Shown: positions 8,231 to 17,649, numbered from the stretch's first letter. The stretch: DNA of 64,000 nt from Yoonia sp034652275 (GCF_034652275.1 NZ_JAXIWG010000001.1:1550001-1614000); one strand, 5' to 3'. Notes: a model not told the origin generated them from the letters alone. Made by a program: numbers and translations.

Positions 8231-8698
8231 ATGTCCGATCTTGCCCCTGCCCCGCGTCTTTTGCATCTGGCGGCCGCTTTTGCGGCGGGATGCCTGTTGT
8301 CGCTGCTTGTCCTGTTAAACGGGACGCTGGCCAGCTATGGGTCGCTGCTGTTTTCGTCCTTTGTGCCGCATTTCACCGGAACGCTTGCGGCCATCGTGTT
8401 TCTGCTGGTCTTGCGGCCCAAGCGCGCGCAGACCGTGCGCCCGCCGCTCTGGGCCTATCTGGGCGGCATCGCGGGCGGCGTGACGGTCATGCTGACCTCT
8501 GCCACGATGAATTCGGCGCTGGCGCTGTCGGGCACGATCGCGCTGGGGCTGGCGGGGCAGATGGTGTTCAGCCTGTTTGCCGATATCCGCGGCCTCTTCG
8601 GCTTGCCGCAGCGAATGCCGAAATGGCGTGACTATCTGGCATTGGCGCTGATTGCGGCGGGCAGCATGATCCTGATTTTCTTTGGCGGTGCGGCATGA
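8231..8698 (+). CDS. YdcZ-type (DUF606) DMT membrane protein, first subunit
   Basis: A 155-residue integral membrane protein with about five hydrophobic segments, e.g. 'LAAAFAAGCLLSLLVLL' and 'YLALALIAAGSMILIFF'. It belongs to the short drug/metabolite-type family YdcZ/DUF606, whose members often occur as tandem pairs. The start MSDLAPAPRLLHLA at 8231 avoids an upstream extension without membrane or homologous character. The stop overlaps the start of the next, related gene (ATGA), which suggests a heterodimer. The substrate is unknown. Confidence 0.75.
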   Translation: MSDLAPAPRLLHLAAAFAAGCLLSLLVLLNGTLASYGSLLFSSFVPHFTGTLAAIVFLLVLRPKRAQTVRPPLWAYLGGIAGGVTVMLTSATMNSALALSGTIALGLAGQMVFSLFADIRGLFGLPQRMPKWRDYLALALIAAGSMILIFFGGAA

Positions 8699-9120
8699 TC
8701 GGATTTGCGGTTCTGGCCGTGATGGCCGGTGTGCTGGTGTCGTTCAGCCGCCAGATCAACGGGCGGCTGGCGCTGTCTACATCGGCGATGGAATCGTCGT
8801 TCTGGAACCACTTTATCGGGATGGTGTTCGTGGCGCTGATCGCCCTTGTTGCGGGCGGTCTGTTTGCGGGTGCGCCGTGGGATGCGCCGTGGTGGGCCTA
8901 TCTGGGCGGGCCGCTGGGCGTGGTGTTCATCGCCGCAGGGTCATGGCTGATCGCGCGGATCGGGGCGGCGCAGACAGCACTGCTTATCATCGCGGGGCAG
9001 ATGATTTCAGGTGTCGTGATCGACATCGTCATGGGCACGGCGGGCAATGCGCTGGCGCGGGTCGCAGGCGTTGCCCTGATCCTTGCGGGCATGTGGGTCG
9101 CGCGGTCGGCCAAGGACTGA
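8695..9120 (+). CDS. YdcZ-type (DUF606) DMT membrane protein, second subunit
   Basis: A 141-residue membrane protein homologous to the preceding gene: both have an 'INGRLA'/'LNGTLA'-like first helix, an 'F.HF.G' segment and 'WWAYLGG'/'LWAYLGG'. It overlaps the upstream gene by four bases, so the two are translationally coupled and probably form an antiparallel or heterodimeric small transporter. It ends 12 bases from the convergent udh gene. Confidence 0.75.
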   Translation: MIGFAVLAVMAGVLVSFSRQINGRLALSTSAMESSFWNHFIGMVFVALIALVAGGLFAGAPWDAPWWAYLGGPLGVVFIAAGSWLIARIGAAQTALLIIAGQMISGVVIDIVMGTAGNALARVAGVALILAGMWVARSAKD

Positions 9121-9132
9121 CCGCGCAGGGGC

Positions 9133-9969
9133 TCAGGTCGTTTTCTTGTCGTTGACCACGCCAAGGGCCGCGACGCCGGAATTGCCCAGTTCCACCGTGG
9201 CGAAAGGGCCGCCGATGCACAGGTTGGCAAGGTCCTTGTTATCCAGTGGCGGTGTCTTGGCGAAAACTTCCTTGGCGAATTGTTCGGCATTGTCCTTGGG
9301 TCGATAGCCCAGATGCCCCGCCTTGCTGTTATCCACTACCGCGCGGTCGTTGTTGGATATGCCCCAGACCTTGGTGAAGCCCACGACAGGGCTGTCGATG
9401 GACCGTTCCACCAGATGGATCAGATCATCATAGGACAGCCAAGTGCCGATGCTGCGGGCATTGGTCGCCTGCGCGCAGGAAAAAATGCGCATGCAGACAG
9501 ATTCAATGCCCCGTTTGTCCCAGTAAAGGCTCGCCAGATCCTCTGCGAAACATTTTGCCAGACCGTAATAGGTGTCGGGCCTGTGCGGCGCGTCCAGACC
9601 GATAGTATCGGTTTTCAGATGCATCCCCACGGCATGGACGGAACTGGCGTAAACCACTCGCTTGACGCCCTTGCGATTGGCCGCTTCCCAGACGTTATAG
9701 GCGCCGATGATGTTGGATTGCAGGATATCGTCCCAAGGCGCCTCGTCCCCGATGGCACCGAAATGCACGACCATATCGGCACCTTCCAGCACCGCCTCCA
9801 TCGCGGCGAGATCGGTCAGATCGGCCTGCACATAGGACTCGCCTTCGTATAGCTTGCCGATCTCCGCCACGATATCGGTCGAGACCAGTTCATCGCACAT
9901 CCGCGTCAGCGGTTCGCGCAGGTAAGACCCAAGCCGGCCTGCGGCCCCTGTCAGGACAAGTTTCTTCAT
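9133..9969 (-). CDS. udh: Uronate dehydrogenase
   Basis: NAD-dependent oxidation of glucuronate or galacturonate to the aldarolactone (EC 1.1.1.203). The 278-residue short extended SDR starts MKKLVLTGAAGRLGSYLRE with the nucleotide-binding TGAAGRLG, and has the catalytic 'YYGLAKCFAEDLA' (YxxxK). The sequence 'GFTKVWGISNNDRAVVDN' is typical of Udh. The start has GGAAG seven bases upstream. It is the last gene of a minus-strand run hyuA-hyuB-FAD oxidoreductase-udh with a 21-base gap. A functional link to the hydantoinase genes is not evident. Confidence 0.85.
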   Translation of the reverse strand: MKKLVLTGAAGRLGSYLREPLTRMCDELVSTDIVAEIGKLYEGESYVQADLTDLAAMEAVLEGADMVVHFGAIGDEAPWDDILQSNIIGAYNVWEAANRKGVKRVVYASSVHAVGMHLKTDTIGLDAPHRPDTYYGLAKCFAEDLASLYWDKRGIESVCMRIFSCAQATNARSIGTWLSYDDLIHLVERSIDSPVVGFTKVWGISNNDRAVVDNSKAGHLGYRPKDNAEQFAKEVFAKTPPLDNKDLANLCIGGPFATVELGNSGVAALGVVNDKKTT

Positions 9970-9990
9970 GGCACTTCCTTTCGTCGCGGT

Positions 9991-11193
9991 TCAGATCACC
10001 GCTTTTTCGATGAACTTCTCACCCTTTGCGATGCGGGTATAGCCGAACGGGGTCAAGTCCAGCGTGCGGTACTGGCCATAAGTGATCCATTCCGCAATGC
10101 CCCGCCCCATGGCGGGCGATTGCTGGAACCCATGCCCTGAAAACCCGTTCACAAAGATGAAATTGGCCACCTGCGTATGCGGCCCCGCAATCGCATTCTG
10201 GTCGAGCGTGTTGTAATCATAATGCCCCGCCCATGAATTGCGCAGCTTCACCGCCTCGAATTGCGGGATACGGGTGGCGATGGTGGGCCAGACATGGTCT
10301 TCCCAGATGCTGTGATCTTCGGTGAAATCGGTGGGATCGACGGGCTGGTCATCTTCGGGCGGGCAACCGGCCATGTAATATTGCCCGTCAGTGCGGACGT
10401 GCACGCCTGATGGGTCAATCGTCAGCGGCAGGTCACGGTCAAGCCTTTGGGCGGCCTCGAAGATAAAGGTATAGCGTTTGCGTGGCTCCACCGGAATGTC
10501 GATCCCCGCCATCGCCGCCACCTGCGCGCCGCGCGTGCCTGCGGCGTTCACGACATGGCCGCAGGCAATGGTGTCGCCCGTGGCCAAGGTCACACTTTGC
10601 ACGCGGGTGCCGCTATCGTCACGGGTGATCGCGGTGACTTCGTTGGAAATGTACTCCACGCCGCGTTCGCGGGCGGACCGCCGCCACCAGTCGAACAGGG
10701 TGTTGCCGTCGAAATAGCCCTCATCCACCAGATTGTGGTTGCCCGCGATGATATCGTCCAGCTGGTAGAAAGGATAGGCGGCGGCAATTTCGTCACGGGT
10801 CATATGCTTGGTCGCAGCTCCGCAAGCGGCCTGCACCGCCTGCGCATCGCGCAAGGCCGTGGCGAATGCAGGCGTGTCGGCCAGATAGAGATAGCCGAAA
10901 CTGTGCAAACGCGGCTGCGGCACGCGCGGGTCATTGCCCATGTAGCGGGGGAAATTCTTGACGAAATCCGCGCCGAATTGCGAGATCTGCACATTGATCG
11001 CAGCGCTGAATTGCTGGCGGATGCAGGAATTGGTCAGCGATGTGGCGGCCTGCGCGTAAGTCGGATCGCGTTCCACGACCAGCACAGACCCGTCGAAATC
11101 GGGATTGTCCGTCAGAAACCACGCCACCGCCGACCCCAGCATCGCGCCGCCGATGATGACCACGTCGTAGCTGGATTTGGCAGGGGTCTGCAT
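9991..11193 (-). CDS. FAD-dependent oxidoreductase (DAO/sarcosine oxidase type)
   Basis: A 400-residue flavoprotein of the D-amino-acid oxidase/sarcosine dehydrogenase family. The FAD-binding motif is in 'YDVVIIGGAMLGSAVAWFL' at 9-27; 'NAAGTRGAQVAAMAG' and the C-terminal 'NGFSGHGFQQSPAMGRGIAEWI' are family blocks. It is coupled to hyuB (one-base overlap). Behind an N-methylhydantoinase-like pair, oxidation of sarcosine or another N-methyl amino acid released from a hydantoin is a reasonable guess, but the substrate is not shown by the sequence. Confidence 0.75.
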   Translation of the reverse strand: MQTPAKSSYDVVIIGGAMLGSAVAWFLTDNPDFDGSVLVVERDPTYAQAATSLTNSCIRQQFSAAINVQISQFGADFVKNFPRYMGNDPRVPQPRLHSFGYLYLADTPAFATALRDAQAVQAACGAATKHMTRDEIAAAYPFYQLDDIIAGNHNLVDEGYFDGNTLFDWWRRSARERGVEYISNEVTAITRDDSGTRVQSVTLATGDTIACGHVVNAAGTRGAQVAAMAGIDIPVEPRKRYTFIFEAAQRLDRDLPLTIDPSGVHVRTDGQYYMAGCPPEDDQPVDPTDFTEDHSIWEDHVWPTIATRIPQFEAVKLRNSWAGHYDYNTLDQNAIAGPHTQVANFIFVNGFSGHGFQQSPAMGRGIAEWITYGQYRTLDLTPFGYTRIAKGEKFIEKAVI

Positions 11194-12875
11194 CAGGCGG
11201 TTTCTCCCTTGGTTACTTGGGCCATGACTGCGGCGACATCGGCCTCGGTCAGGCCGTAATCGCGCATCGCAGCTTTCGCAGAAATATAGCCGCGCGCAAG
11301 ATCGCGCTTGATGAGGGCAGGGTCGCGGTCAGTCGCAGGCCCGTAACCCGCCCCGCCCGGCAACCCCAGCATGACCCGTCGCCCTGCGGCGACGAATTGC
11401 TTGCCTTTGCCTTGCATCGTGCCGCCATTGTCGAGCGCAATCGTGGTCGCGGCACCATCGGCCCCACCCTGCCGCCCGCGCGCGGGATGATGCACACGGT
11501 CGAACATGGCGGAAAAGTCAGCCTCGAAGCCTTGCGCGGGCCCAACCTCCATGAACTGGCCCAACCCGCCACGGAACTGGCCCGCCCCACCGCTGTCGGG
11601 ACGCAATTCCTTGCGCCAGATGATGACGGGGCCGGTGTGTTCGGTCGCCTCGACCGGCATGGTCATCACGCCGGATGGAAAGGCGGTGGCGTTCAGCCCA
11701 TCAACGCCGGGCCGCGCGCCAGCCCCGCCGGAATTGAAGGTCAGCACCTCGGCCCTGCGCCCTTGGCCGGTGGCAGGGCGCAGACTGACCTGAAAATTGC
11801 ACAGACACCCCGCCCCTTCGGCGGGCACAGTCGTAGGCAAGATCTTGTCCAGCGCGCCGAACACCACATCGGGGATCATATGCCCGATGATGTGGCGCAG
11901 GGCGACTGGCGCGGGATGCACCGCGTTGACGATGCTGCCTTCGGGGGCCGTGATTTCGAACGGCGCAAGCGATGCCGCGTTGTTGGGGATTTCGGGTGCT
12001 ATCGCGCATTTGAGCGCATAGCAGGCATAGGCCTTGGTATAGACCAAGGGCACGTTGATGCCTTTCTTGTCGACGCCCGATGTGCCGCTGAAATCGCAGA
12101 TGATCCGGTCTGCTTCGATCTTCAGGCTGACGCAGAGGTCGATGGGCACATCGAACCCGTCGATCCGCATCGCGCCCGTCGCGCTGTCGCGCGGCAAGGC
12201 GGCGATCCGTTCCAAGGTTGCGCGGCGCGAATTGGTCAGGATGAAGTCGCTGATCCCATCCAGATCGGCAAGGCCGAATTCCGCCAGCATTTCCGCCAGC
12301 CGCCGCTGGCCGATCTCGTTACAGGTCGCCAGCGCGTAAAGATCGCCCACCACCTGATCCGGTTCACGCACATTGCCACGGATGATCGCGATCAGGGTCT
12401 CGTCCACGCGGCCCGCATGAGCGAAGCGCATGATCGGAATGTGGATGCCTTCCTCATAGACACTCGCCGCATCCGCGCCGAACCCGCGCCCGCCGACATC
12501 GACGACATGGGCGGTGCAGGCGAAAAACCCAACATGGCGGCCTTGGTAAAAAGACGGCGTGACCACGGTGAAATCATGCAGATGGCCGGTGCCTTCCCAA
12601 GGGTCGTTGGTGATATAGACATCGCCTTCGCGCATCGTGTCGCGGCCAATCCGGCGGATGAAATGCGGCACGGCATCGGCCATCGCGTTGACATGGCCGG
12701 GTGTACCCGTGACCGCCTGCGCCAGCATCAGGCCCGCGGCGTCATAGACACCCGCCGACAGATCGCCTGCCTCGCGCACGGAGGTGGAAAAGGCGGTGCG
12801 CACCAGCGCCTGCGCCTGTTCCTCGACGATGGAAATCAGACGGTTCCACATGACTTGGTTGGCGACATTGCTCAT
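11193..12875 (-). CDS. hyuB: Hydantoinase B/oxoprolinase family protein
   Basis: The 560-residue HyuB-type subunit of ATP-dependent hydantoinase/5-oxoprolinase or acetophenone carboxylase-like enzymes. Family blocks include 'NDPWEGTGHLHDFTVVTP', 'GRGFGADAASVYEEGIHIP' and the glycine-rich 'LPGGAGYGPATDRDP' near the C-terminus. Its ATG overlaps the hyuA stop by four bases, so the two subunits are coupled. The reaction is ATP-driven ring opening of a cyclic amide (or carboxylation in the related carboxylases). Confidence 0.88.
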   Translation of the reverse strand: MSNVANQVMWNRLISIVEEQAQALVRTAFSTSVREAGDLSAGVYDAAGLMLAQAVTGTPGHVNAMADAVPHFIRRIGRDTMREGDVYITNDPWEGTGHLHDFTVVTPSFYQGRHVGFFACTAHVVDVGGRGFGADAASVYEEGIHIPIMRFAHAGRVDETLIAIIRGNVREPDQVVGDLYALATCNEIGQRRLAEMLAEFGLADLDGISDFILTNSRRATLERIAALPRDSATGAMRIDGFDVPIDLCVSLKIEADRIICDFSGTSGVDKKGINVPLVYTKAYACYALKCAIAPEIPNNAASLAPFEITAPEGSIVNAVHPAPVALRHIIGHMIPDVVFGALDKILPTTVPAEGAGCLCNFQVSLRPATGQGRRAEVLTFNSGGAGARPGVDGLNATAFPSGVMTMPVEATEHTGPVIIWRKELRPDSGGAGQFRGGLGQFMEVGPAQGFEADFSAMFDRVHHPARGRQGGADGAATTIALDNGGTMQGKGKQFVAAGRRVMLGLPGGAGYGPATDRDPALIKRDLARGYISAKAAMRDYGLTEADVAAVMAQVTKGETA

Positions 12876-14947
12876 GCGCTGATCTCCGTGATGTCGATGG
12901 TGCCGTCGGGTCGCGCCGTGGCCATGCGGCTGGCGGGGACGACGATGGTGGTTTCATCCTCGGTGATCAGCGCGGGACCGGTGACGGTATCGCCCGGCGC
13001 CAGCCGGGCACGCGGGACGATTTGCGCCTGCACGGTCTTTGCCAGTGCGGGGTCGAACAGGGGACGGGTGGCGTGGCCCGTGATCGCGCGGCCTGCGGGG
13101 GTGGCAGGCAGCGGGGTGGCTATGGCGCTGGCGGTCGTTGCATTGACCGCCCAGACGGTGATTTCGATATCCATGCCGGTGACGGTGCGACCGAACAGGG
13201 AGGTATAATCCGCCTCGAACAGCGCCTGAAAGGTAGCGGCGTCGGGGTTGGCCGCCTGATCCGCGCTCAGGCTGACGGGGATTTCCCAGCCTTGGCCGGA
13301 ATAGCGCATATAGACCTTGGATTGCGCCTCGATCGGGGCGCTGGCGTCGCAGTTGCGTACGAAACCTGTCGCTTCCTCCGCCAAGGCGGCCAGGAGATCG
13401 CGCACGGTTGCTGCGTCAAAGGCCGACAGTTTCATATACACGCTGCGCGTCGCCTCGAAACTAAACGGCGCGCGCAGAAAGCCGATGGCCGAGCCCACGC
13501 CCGCGCCCGTCGGCACCAGCAAACGCGCGACGCCCAGCTTTTCGCACAAACGCCCTGCGTGCAGAGGCGCGGCCCCGCCAAAGGCGATCATCGTGTAACC
13601 GGCCAGATCCTCGCCATTTTCCACGGCATGGACACGGGCGGCGTTGGCCATGTTTTCATCCACGACCTCGGCCAGACCGTAAGCGGCGGTCAGGGCATCC
13701 ATGTCCAGCGGGGCGCCAAGTGCGGTCAGCGCCGCGTCAGACGCAACCTTGTGCAGCCTGATCGACCCACCCGCAAAATTGTCGGGGTCGAGCTTGCCCA
13801 GTACCAGATCGGCATCCGTCACCGCCGGGCGCTGCCCGCCGCGCCCGTAGCAGGCGGGTCCCGGTTCGGACCCGGCACTTTCCGGCCCGACGCGGATTTG
13901 CCGCAGGCTGTCGACATGGGCGAGGCTACCGCCGCCTGCGCCGATTTCCACCATGTCGATCACGGGGATCGAAATCGGCATGCCGGAGCCTTTCTTGAAA
14001 CGGTAACTGCGCGCCACCTCGAAGACGCGGGCGGTTTTCGGGGTCTGGTTCTTGATCAGGCAGATCTTGGCCGTGGTGCCGCCCATGTCAAAGGACAAGA
14101 TCTTGTCCAAACCATAGCGCGCGGCGATATGGGCGGCGAACACGGCACCGCCCGCAGGCCCTGATTCCACCAGCCGCACCGGAAATTCCGCCGCATTTTC
14201 AAGGCTGATGATCCCGCCGCCCGAATGCATCAGGAAGACGGGACACTCCGCACCCTCATCTGCCAGCCGCGATTTCAGCCGTCCCAGATAGGATTTCATC
14301 AAGGGCTTGATATAGGCATTGGCGACGGTCGTGTTGAACCGTTCATATTCGCGCATCTGCGGTGAGACTTCAGACGACAGCGACACCATCACCCCCGGCA
14401 GGCGTTCGGCCAGCACATCGCGGATCATGCGTTCATGCGCGGGGTTCAGATAGGAATGAAGCAACCCCACGGCGATGCTGTCGAAATTGTAGCTGGCCAT
14501 GTCCTCGGCCAGTGCGATGATTTCTTCGCGGTCCAGCGGGATCAGGACGGCACCCTGTGCATCGACACGCTCAAGCAGCGTGAACCGGTGCTGGCGAGGT
14601 AGCAAGGGTTCGGGCAGTTGCAGGTTGAGGTCGTATTGCTCGAACCGGCTTTCGGTGCGCATCTCGATCACGTCGCGGAACCCTTCCGTCGTGATCAGCG
14701 CCGTGCGCGCGCCGCGCCGTTCGATCAGCGCATTGGTGGCCAAGGTCGTGCCGTGGATGATCTGGCCGATCTGCGCAGGCGTGATGCCTGCCTTGGCGCA
14801 GACCTGATGCATCCCGTCGATAATCGCATCCTCGGGCGCGGCATAGGTGGTCAGCACCTTGGTCGAATGGCTGGCCCCCGCCAGTTCCAGCACCACATCG
14901 GTGAATGTGCCGCCGATATCGACGCCGAGCCGGATTGCGTGCTGCAT
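12872..14947 (-). CDS. hyuA: Hydantoinase A/oxoprolinase family protein
   Basis: The 691-residue ATP-binding HyuA-type subunit. The acetate-kinase-like phosphate loop is GVDIGGTFTDVV at 8-19, and 'SFDMGGTTAKICLI', 'MVEIGAGGGSLAHVD' and 'AFGGAAPLHAG' are the other nucleotide/substrate blocks. Length and N-terminus are standard for N-methylhydantoinase A. It heads the operon hyuA-hyuB-FAD oxidoreductase-udh, 76 bases downstream of a LysR gene on the same strand. The natural substrate (N-methylhydantoin, 5-oxoproline or another) is not determined. Confidence 0.88.
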   Translation of the reverse strand: MQHAIRLGVDIGGTFTDVVLELAGASHSTKVLTTYAAPEDAIIDGMHQVCAKAGITPAQIGQIIHGTTLATNALIERRGARTALITTEGFRDVIEMRTESRFEQYDLNLQLPEPLLPRQHRFTLLERVDAQGAVLIPLDREEIIALAEDMASYNFDSIAVGLLHSYLNPAHERMIRDVLAERLPGVMVSLSSEVSPQMREYERFNTTVANAYIKPLMKSYLGRLKSRLADEGAECPVFLMHSGGGIISLENAAEFPVRLVESGPAGGAVFAAHIAARYGLDKILSFDMGGTTAKICLIKNQTPKTARVFEVARSYRFKKGSGMPISIPVIDMVEIGAGGGSLAHVDSLRQIRVGPESAGSEPGPACYGRGGQRPAVTDADLVLGKLDPDNFAGGSIRLHKVASDAALTALGAPLDMDALTAAYGLAEVVDENMANAARVHAVENGEDLAGYTMIAFGGAAPLHAGRLCEKLGVARLLVPTGAGVGSAIGFLRAPFSFEATRSVYMKLSAFDAATVRDLLAALAEEATGFVRNCDASAPIEAQSKVYMRYSGQGWEIPVSLSADQAANPDAATFQALFEADYTSLFGRTVTGMDIEITVWAVNATTASAIATPLPATPAGRAITGHATRPLFDPALAKTVQAQIVPRARLAPGDTVTGPALITEDETTIVVPASRMATARPDGTIDITEISA

Positions 14948-15023
14948 GATCTGTCCTTCTGCTGTGGTGCCAGCCTAAGCGCGCGACAGCATCACATCCA
15001 ATTATTTTATCGGATCAAGAGGA

Positions 15024-15917
15024 TCAGTAATTTTGATCAAAGGCGGCCGAAACCCCGACCGCGACTTGGGCCGCATCCGCCACGATCCGCGCCGATCTTT
15101 CGGCGTCATAGCGGGCGAAGAAATGCAAAGGCGCAGGCGTCCAACCGTAATCGACCTGCACCAGTTGCCCCCGCGCCAAAGGGTCCGCGACCATCGCGGC
15201 AGGCATGGTAGCGACCCCCATCCCGTCGATCGTCATATGCAGGCAGGCGGCCAGATTGCTGGACGGCACCAGCCGCGCGGGCCGTTTCGCGGTCGCGAAA
15301 TGGGCGGCAACCTGCGCGTAAAGATGGGTGTCGCGGGCATGGGTCAGGATCGGATGCGCGACCAGATCGGCCATGTCTGTCCGCCCCGCCAGCCCCAAGG
15401 CAGGGGACGCGACCCAGATCATGCCGTAAGCGCCCAGATCAATCTGCCCGCTGGTCAGCCGCGTGAACGGGCCGTTCTGGATCGCCAGATCAAGGCGGCG
15501 GTCGGCCAGCATCCGTTCCAGATTGACCGACAGATCGACGGTCAGTTCCACGCTGAGCTTGGGATAGGTGTCCTTCAGCCGCCGCAGATAGTCGCGCAGC
15601 CAGGTGTGGACGATCATCTCGGTCACGCCCAGCCGCAGGGTGCCGTCGATCAGCGCCTTCTGATCCGCCGCCGCGATCAGTGCGTCGGTCGCATCCAGCA
15701 CGCGGCGGGCATGGGCCAGCAGGTCGCGCCCCTTGGCCGTCAGCACGACGGACCCCGCATCCCGCGTCATCAGCACCGTGCCCAGCGCCTGCTCCAGCCC
15801 CGCGATCCGCGCCGAGATATTGGGCTGCGTCGTGCCCAGCCGGTCGGCGGCACCGCGAAAGCTTTGCAGATCGGCGACCCAGACGAAGGCTTCGAGTTGC
15901 TTGAGATTAAGCCGCAT
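15024..15917 (-). CDS. LysR-family transcriptional regulator
   Basis: A 297-residue LysR protein: winged HTH at 1-60 ('MRLNLKQLEAFVWVADLQSF', 'AADRLGTTQPNISARIAGLE') and a co-inducer-binding domain after it. I chose the ATG at 15917 because LysR proteins begin a few residues before the first helix; a longer frame upstream is unlike the family. It lies directly upstream of hyuA on the same strand and divergent from the Acg-type flavoprotein gene, so it may control either. The ligand is unknown. Confidence 0.85.
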   Translation of the reverse strand: MRLNLKQLEAFVWVADLQSFRGAADRLGTTQPNISARIAGLEQALGTVLMTRDAGSVVLTAKGRDLLAHARRVLDATDALIAAADQKALIDGTLRLGVTEMIVHTWLRDYLRRLKDTYPKLSVELTVDLSVNLERMLADRRLDLAIQNGPFTRLTSGQIDLGAYGMIWVASPALGLAGRTDMADLVAHPILTHARDTHLYAQVAAHFATAKRPARLVPSSNLAACLHMTIDGMGVATMPAAMVADPLARGQLVQVDYGWTPAPLHFFARYDAERSARIVADAAQVAVGVSAAFDQNY

Positions 15918-15990
15918 GGCGGACCTTTCGCACCGGATGTCCAGCAGGGATACAGCCGATGAGCAATGCCGCGCAAGCATGCCGCTTGCA

Positions 15991-16044
15991 TTTAGTTCGA
16001 CATCGCATTACTTAGTTCGATATCGTATCACTTTGTCGAATCAC
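15991..16044. repeat. Tandem 20-bp imperfect repeats (operator candidate)
   Basis: Three consecutive units start at 15991, 16011 and 16031 with a period of 20 bases: TTTAGTTCGACATCGCATTA, CTTAGTTCGATATCGTATCA, then a partial CTTTGTCGAATCAC. Each carries TTCGA or GTCGAAT. They end 13 bases before the start of the flavoprotein gene, so they overlap its promoter/5' leader. A 20-bp helical repeat is what an oligomeric repressor would need; the MarR gene two genes downstream is the likeliest binder. Confidence 0.55.
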
Positions 16045-16056
16045 AGGAGACCTGAC

Positions 16057-17193
16057 ATGAACCGTCGCAAATTCCTCGCCCTGTCCGGTGGCGGCATCAT
16101 CCTTGCCGCGACCGCGACTGTCGGCACCATCGCCAGCCGGACCCCTGCCGCCGCCCTCGCGCCTTGGGACCGCGCAGGCAGCCTGTATGACGAGCCGCGC
16201 ATGCGGGCGCTGTCCTATGCGATCCTTGCGCCCAATCCGCATAACCGCCAGCCATGGCTGGTCGATCTGTCCCAGCCGGACCGCGTGGTGCTGAAGGTTG
16301 ATACCAACCGCCTTCTGCCCGACACCGACCCGTTCAACCGCCAGATCACCGTCGGGCTGGGATGTTTTCTGGAATTGCTGGTCATGGCGGCAGCGCAGGA
16401 TGGTTTCGCCGTGGATCTCGATGTGTTTCCGCAAGGGTCCGACGACTTGGCACTGGACGACCGCCCTGTCGCCATCGCGACTTTCCGCGCCGGTGCAGGC
16501 ACACCCGATCCGTTATTCGCCCATGTCATGACGCGGCGGTCGAACAAGGAACCGTTCGACACGACCCGCCCCGTCGCCCCCGACACCATCGCCCGGATCG
16601 CCAGTGCTGCGATCCACGGCAGCCGTGTGACGGGCGATGCGTCAGAGGCCAGCATCGCCGCCTTGCGTCAATTGACCAGCGATGCGCTGATCGTCGAGAT
16701 CGAGACACCGCACACCTTTCAGGAAAGCGTGGACCTGTTCCGCATCGGCAAGGCCGAGGTCGAGGCGAACCCTGACGGCATCGACTTTTCCGGTCCCCTG
16801 TTCGAGACCTTGGGCGCCTTTGGCCTGATGACGCGCGAGGCGATGGCAGACCCCACGACCAGCATGTTCGCCCAAGGCAAGGCGGCCGTGCTCGCCAATA
16901 CCGAAACCGCGATGGGCCATCTTTGGCAGGCGACCCGTGGCAACACCCGCGCCGACCAGATCATCGCGGGGCGCGACTGGCTGCGGCTGAACCTTGCGGC
17001 GACGGCAGCGGGCGTGGGTATGCAACCGCTGAGCCAGGCCTTGCAGGAGTTCCCCGAAATGGCCCCGCATTATGAAGCCGCGCACCAGATGCTGGCGCAG
17101 GACGGAGAGACCCTTCAGATGCTGTGCCGTCTGGGCTATGGTCCGACCATCGCCCCCAGCCCGCGTTGGCCGCTGGAGGCCAAGCTGATCTGA
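16057..17193 (+). CDS. Tat-exported Acg-type FMN-binding oxidoreductase
   Basis: A 378-residue nitroreductase-fold protein of the Acg family. It starts with a twin-arginine signal (MNRRKFLALSGGGIILA) and continues with 'SYAILAPNPHNRQPWLVDL', the conserved flavin-site segment. The ATG at 16057 has AGGAGA upstream. It forms an operon with the MarR gene eight bases downstream and is preceded by 20-bp tandem repeats. A role in periplasmic reduction or flavin sequestration is possible; no substrate is indicated. Confidence 0.75.
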   Translation: MNRRKFLALSGGGIILAATATVGTIASRTPAAALAPWDRAGSLYDEPRMRALSYAILAPNPHNRQPWLVDLSQPDRVVLKVDTNRLLPDTDPFNRQITVGLGCFLELLVMAAAQDGFAVDLDVFPQGSDDLALDDRPVAIATFRAGAGTPDPLFAHVMTRRSNKEPFDTTRPVAPDTIARIASAAIHGSRVTGDASEASIAALRQLTSDALIVEIETPHTFQESVDLFRIGKAEVEANPDGIDFSGPLFETLGAFGLMTREAMADPTTSMFAQGKAAVLANTETAMGHLWQATRGNTRADQIIAGRDWLRLNLAATAAGVGMQPLSQALQEFPEMAPHYEAAHQMLAQDGETLQMLCRLGYGPTIAPSPRWPLEAKLI

Positions 17194-17200
17194 GGTCTAC

Positions 17201-17647
17201 ATGGACGAAGAAGGCAGACGCGTGTTCCGGTTCTTCAATGAAATCGGGATCATCAACCAGTTGGCCGGGGCGATTTTCGCGGCCCGGCTGCCTGACGGGT
17301 TGCACGTGTCGCATTTCGCCCTGCTGAACCATCTGGTCCGGTTGGGCGATGAAAAGACCCCGCTGGCGCTGGCTTCCGCCTTTCAGGTGCCCAAGACGAC
17401 GATGACGCACACACTGGCCGTGCTGGAAAAGCGTGCCGCGATCCGGCTGGCCCCGCATCCCAGTGACGGGCGCAGCAAGATCGTGTTCCTGACGGATGCA
17501 GGCTGCAAACTGCACGCCGACGCGATCGCCAGCATGGCGGACCCGATCCGCAAGATCACCGACGATCTGGGGGATGGTACGATCAGCGACCTGATCCCGC
17601 AGCTGGAAAAGATCAGGGCTTATCTGGACCAGAACCGCGGCATCTGA
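17201..17647 (+). CDS. MarR-family transcriptional regulator
   Basis: A 148-residue winged-helix protein with 'LALASAFQVPKTTMTHTLAVLEKRAAIRLAPHPSDGRSKIVFLTDAG', the MarR recognition helix and wing. It is co-transcribed with the Acg-type flavoprotein, whose promoter holds tandem repeats, so autorepression of the pair is likely. It converges with dnaE2, two bases separating the stops. Confidence 0.85.
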   Translation: MDEEGRRVFRFFNEIGIINQLAGAIFAARLPDGLHVSHFALLNHLVRLGDEKTPLALASAFQVPKTTMTHTLAVLEKRAAIRLAPHPSDGRSKIVFLTDAGCKLHADAIASMADPIRKITDDLGDGTISDLIPQLEKIRAYLDQNRGI

Positions 17648-17649
17648 CC

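Noticed and set aside
7970..8266. A 98-codon minus-strand frame upstream of the interrupted secreted gene
   Set aside because: It overlaps the signal-peptide frame in another phase and has no resemblance to a protein family.
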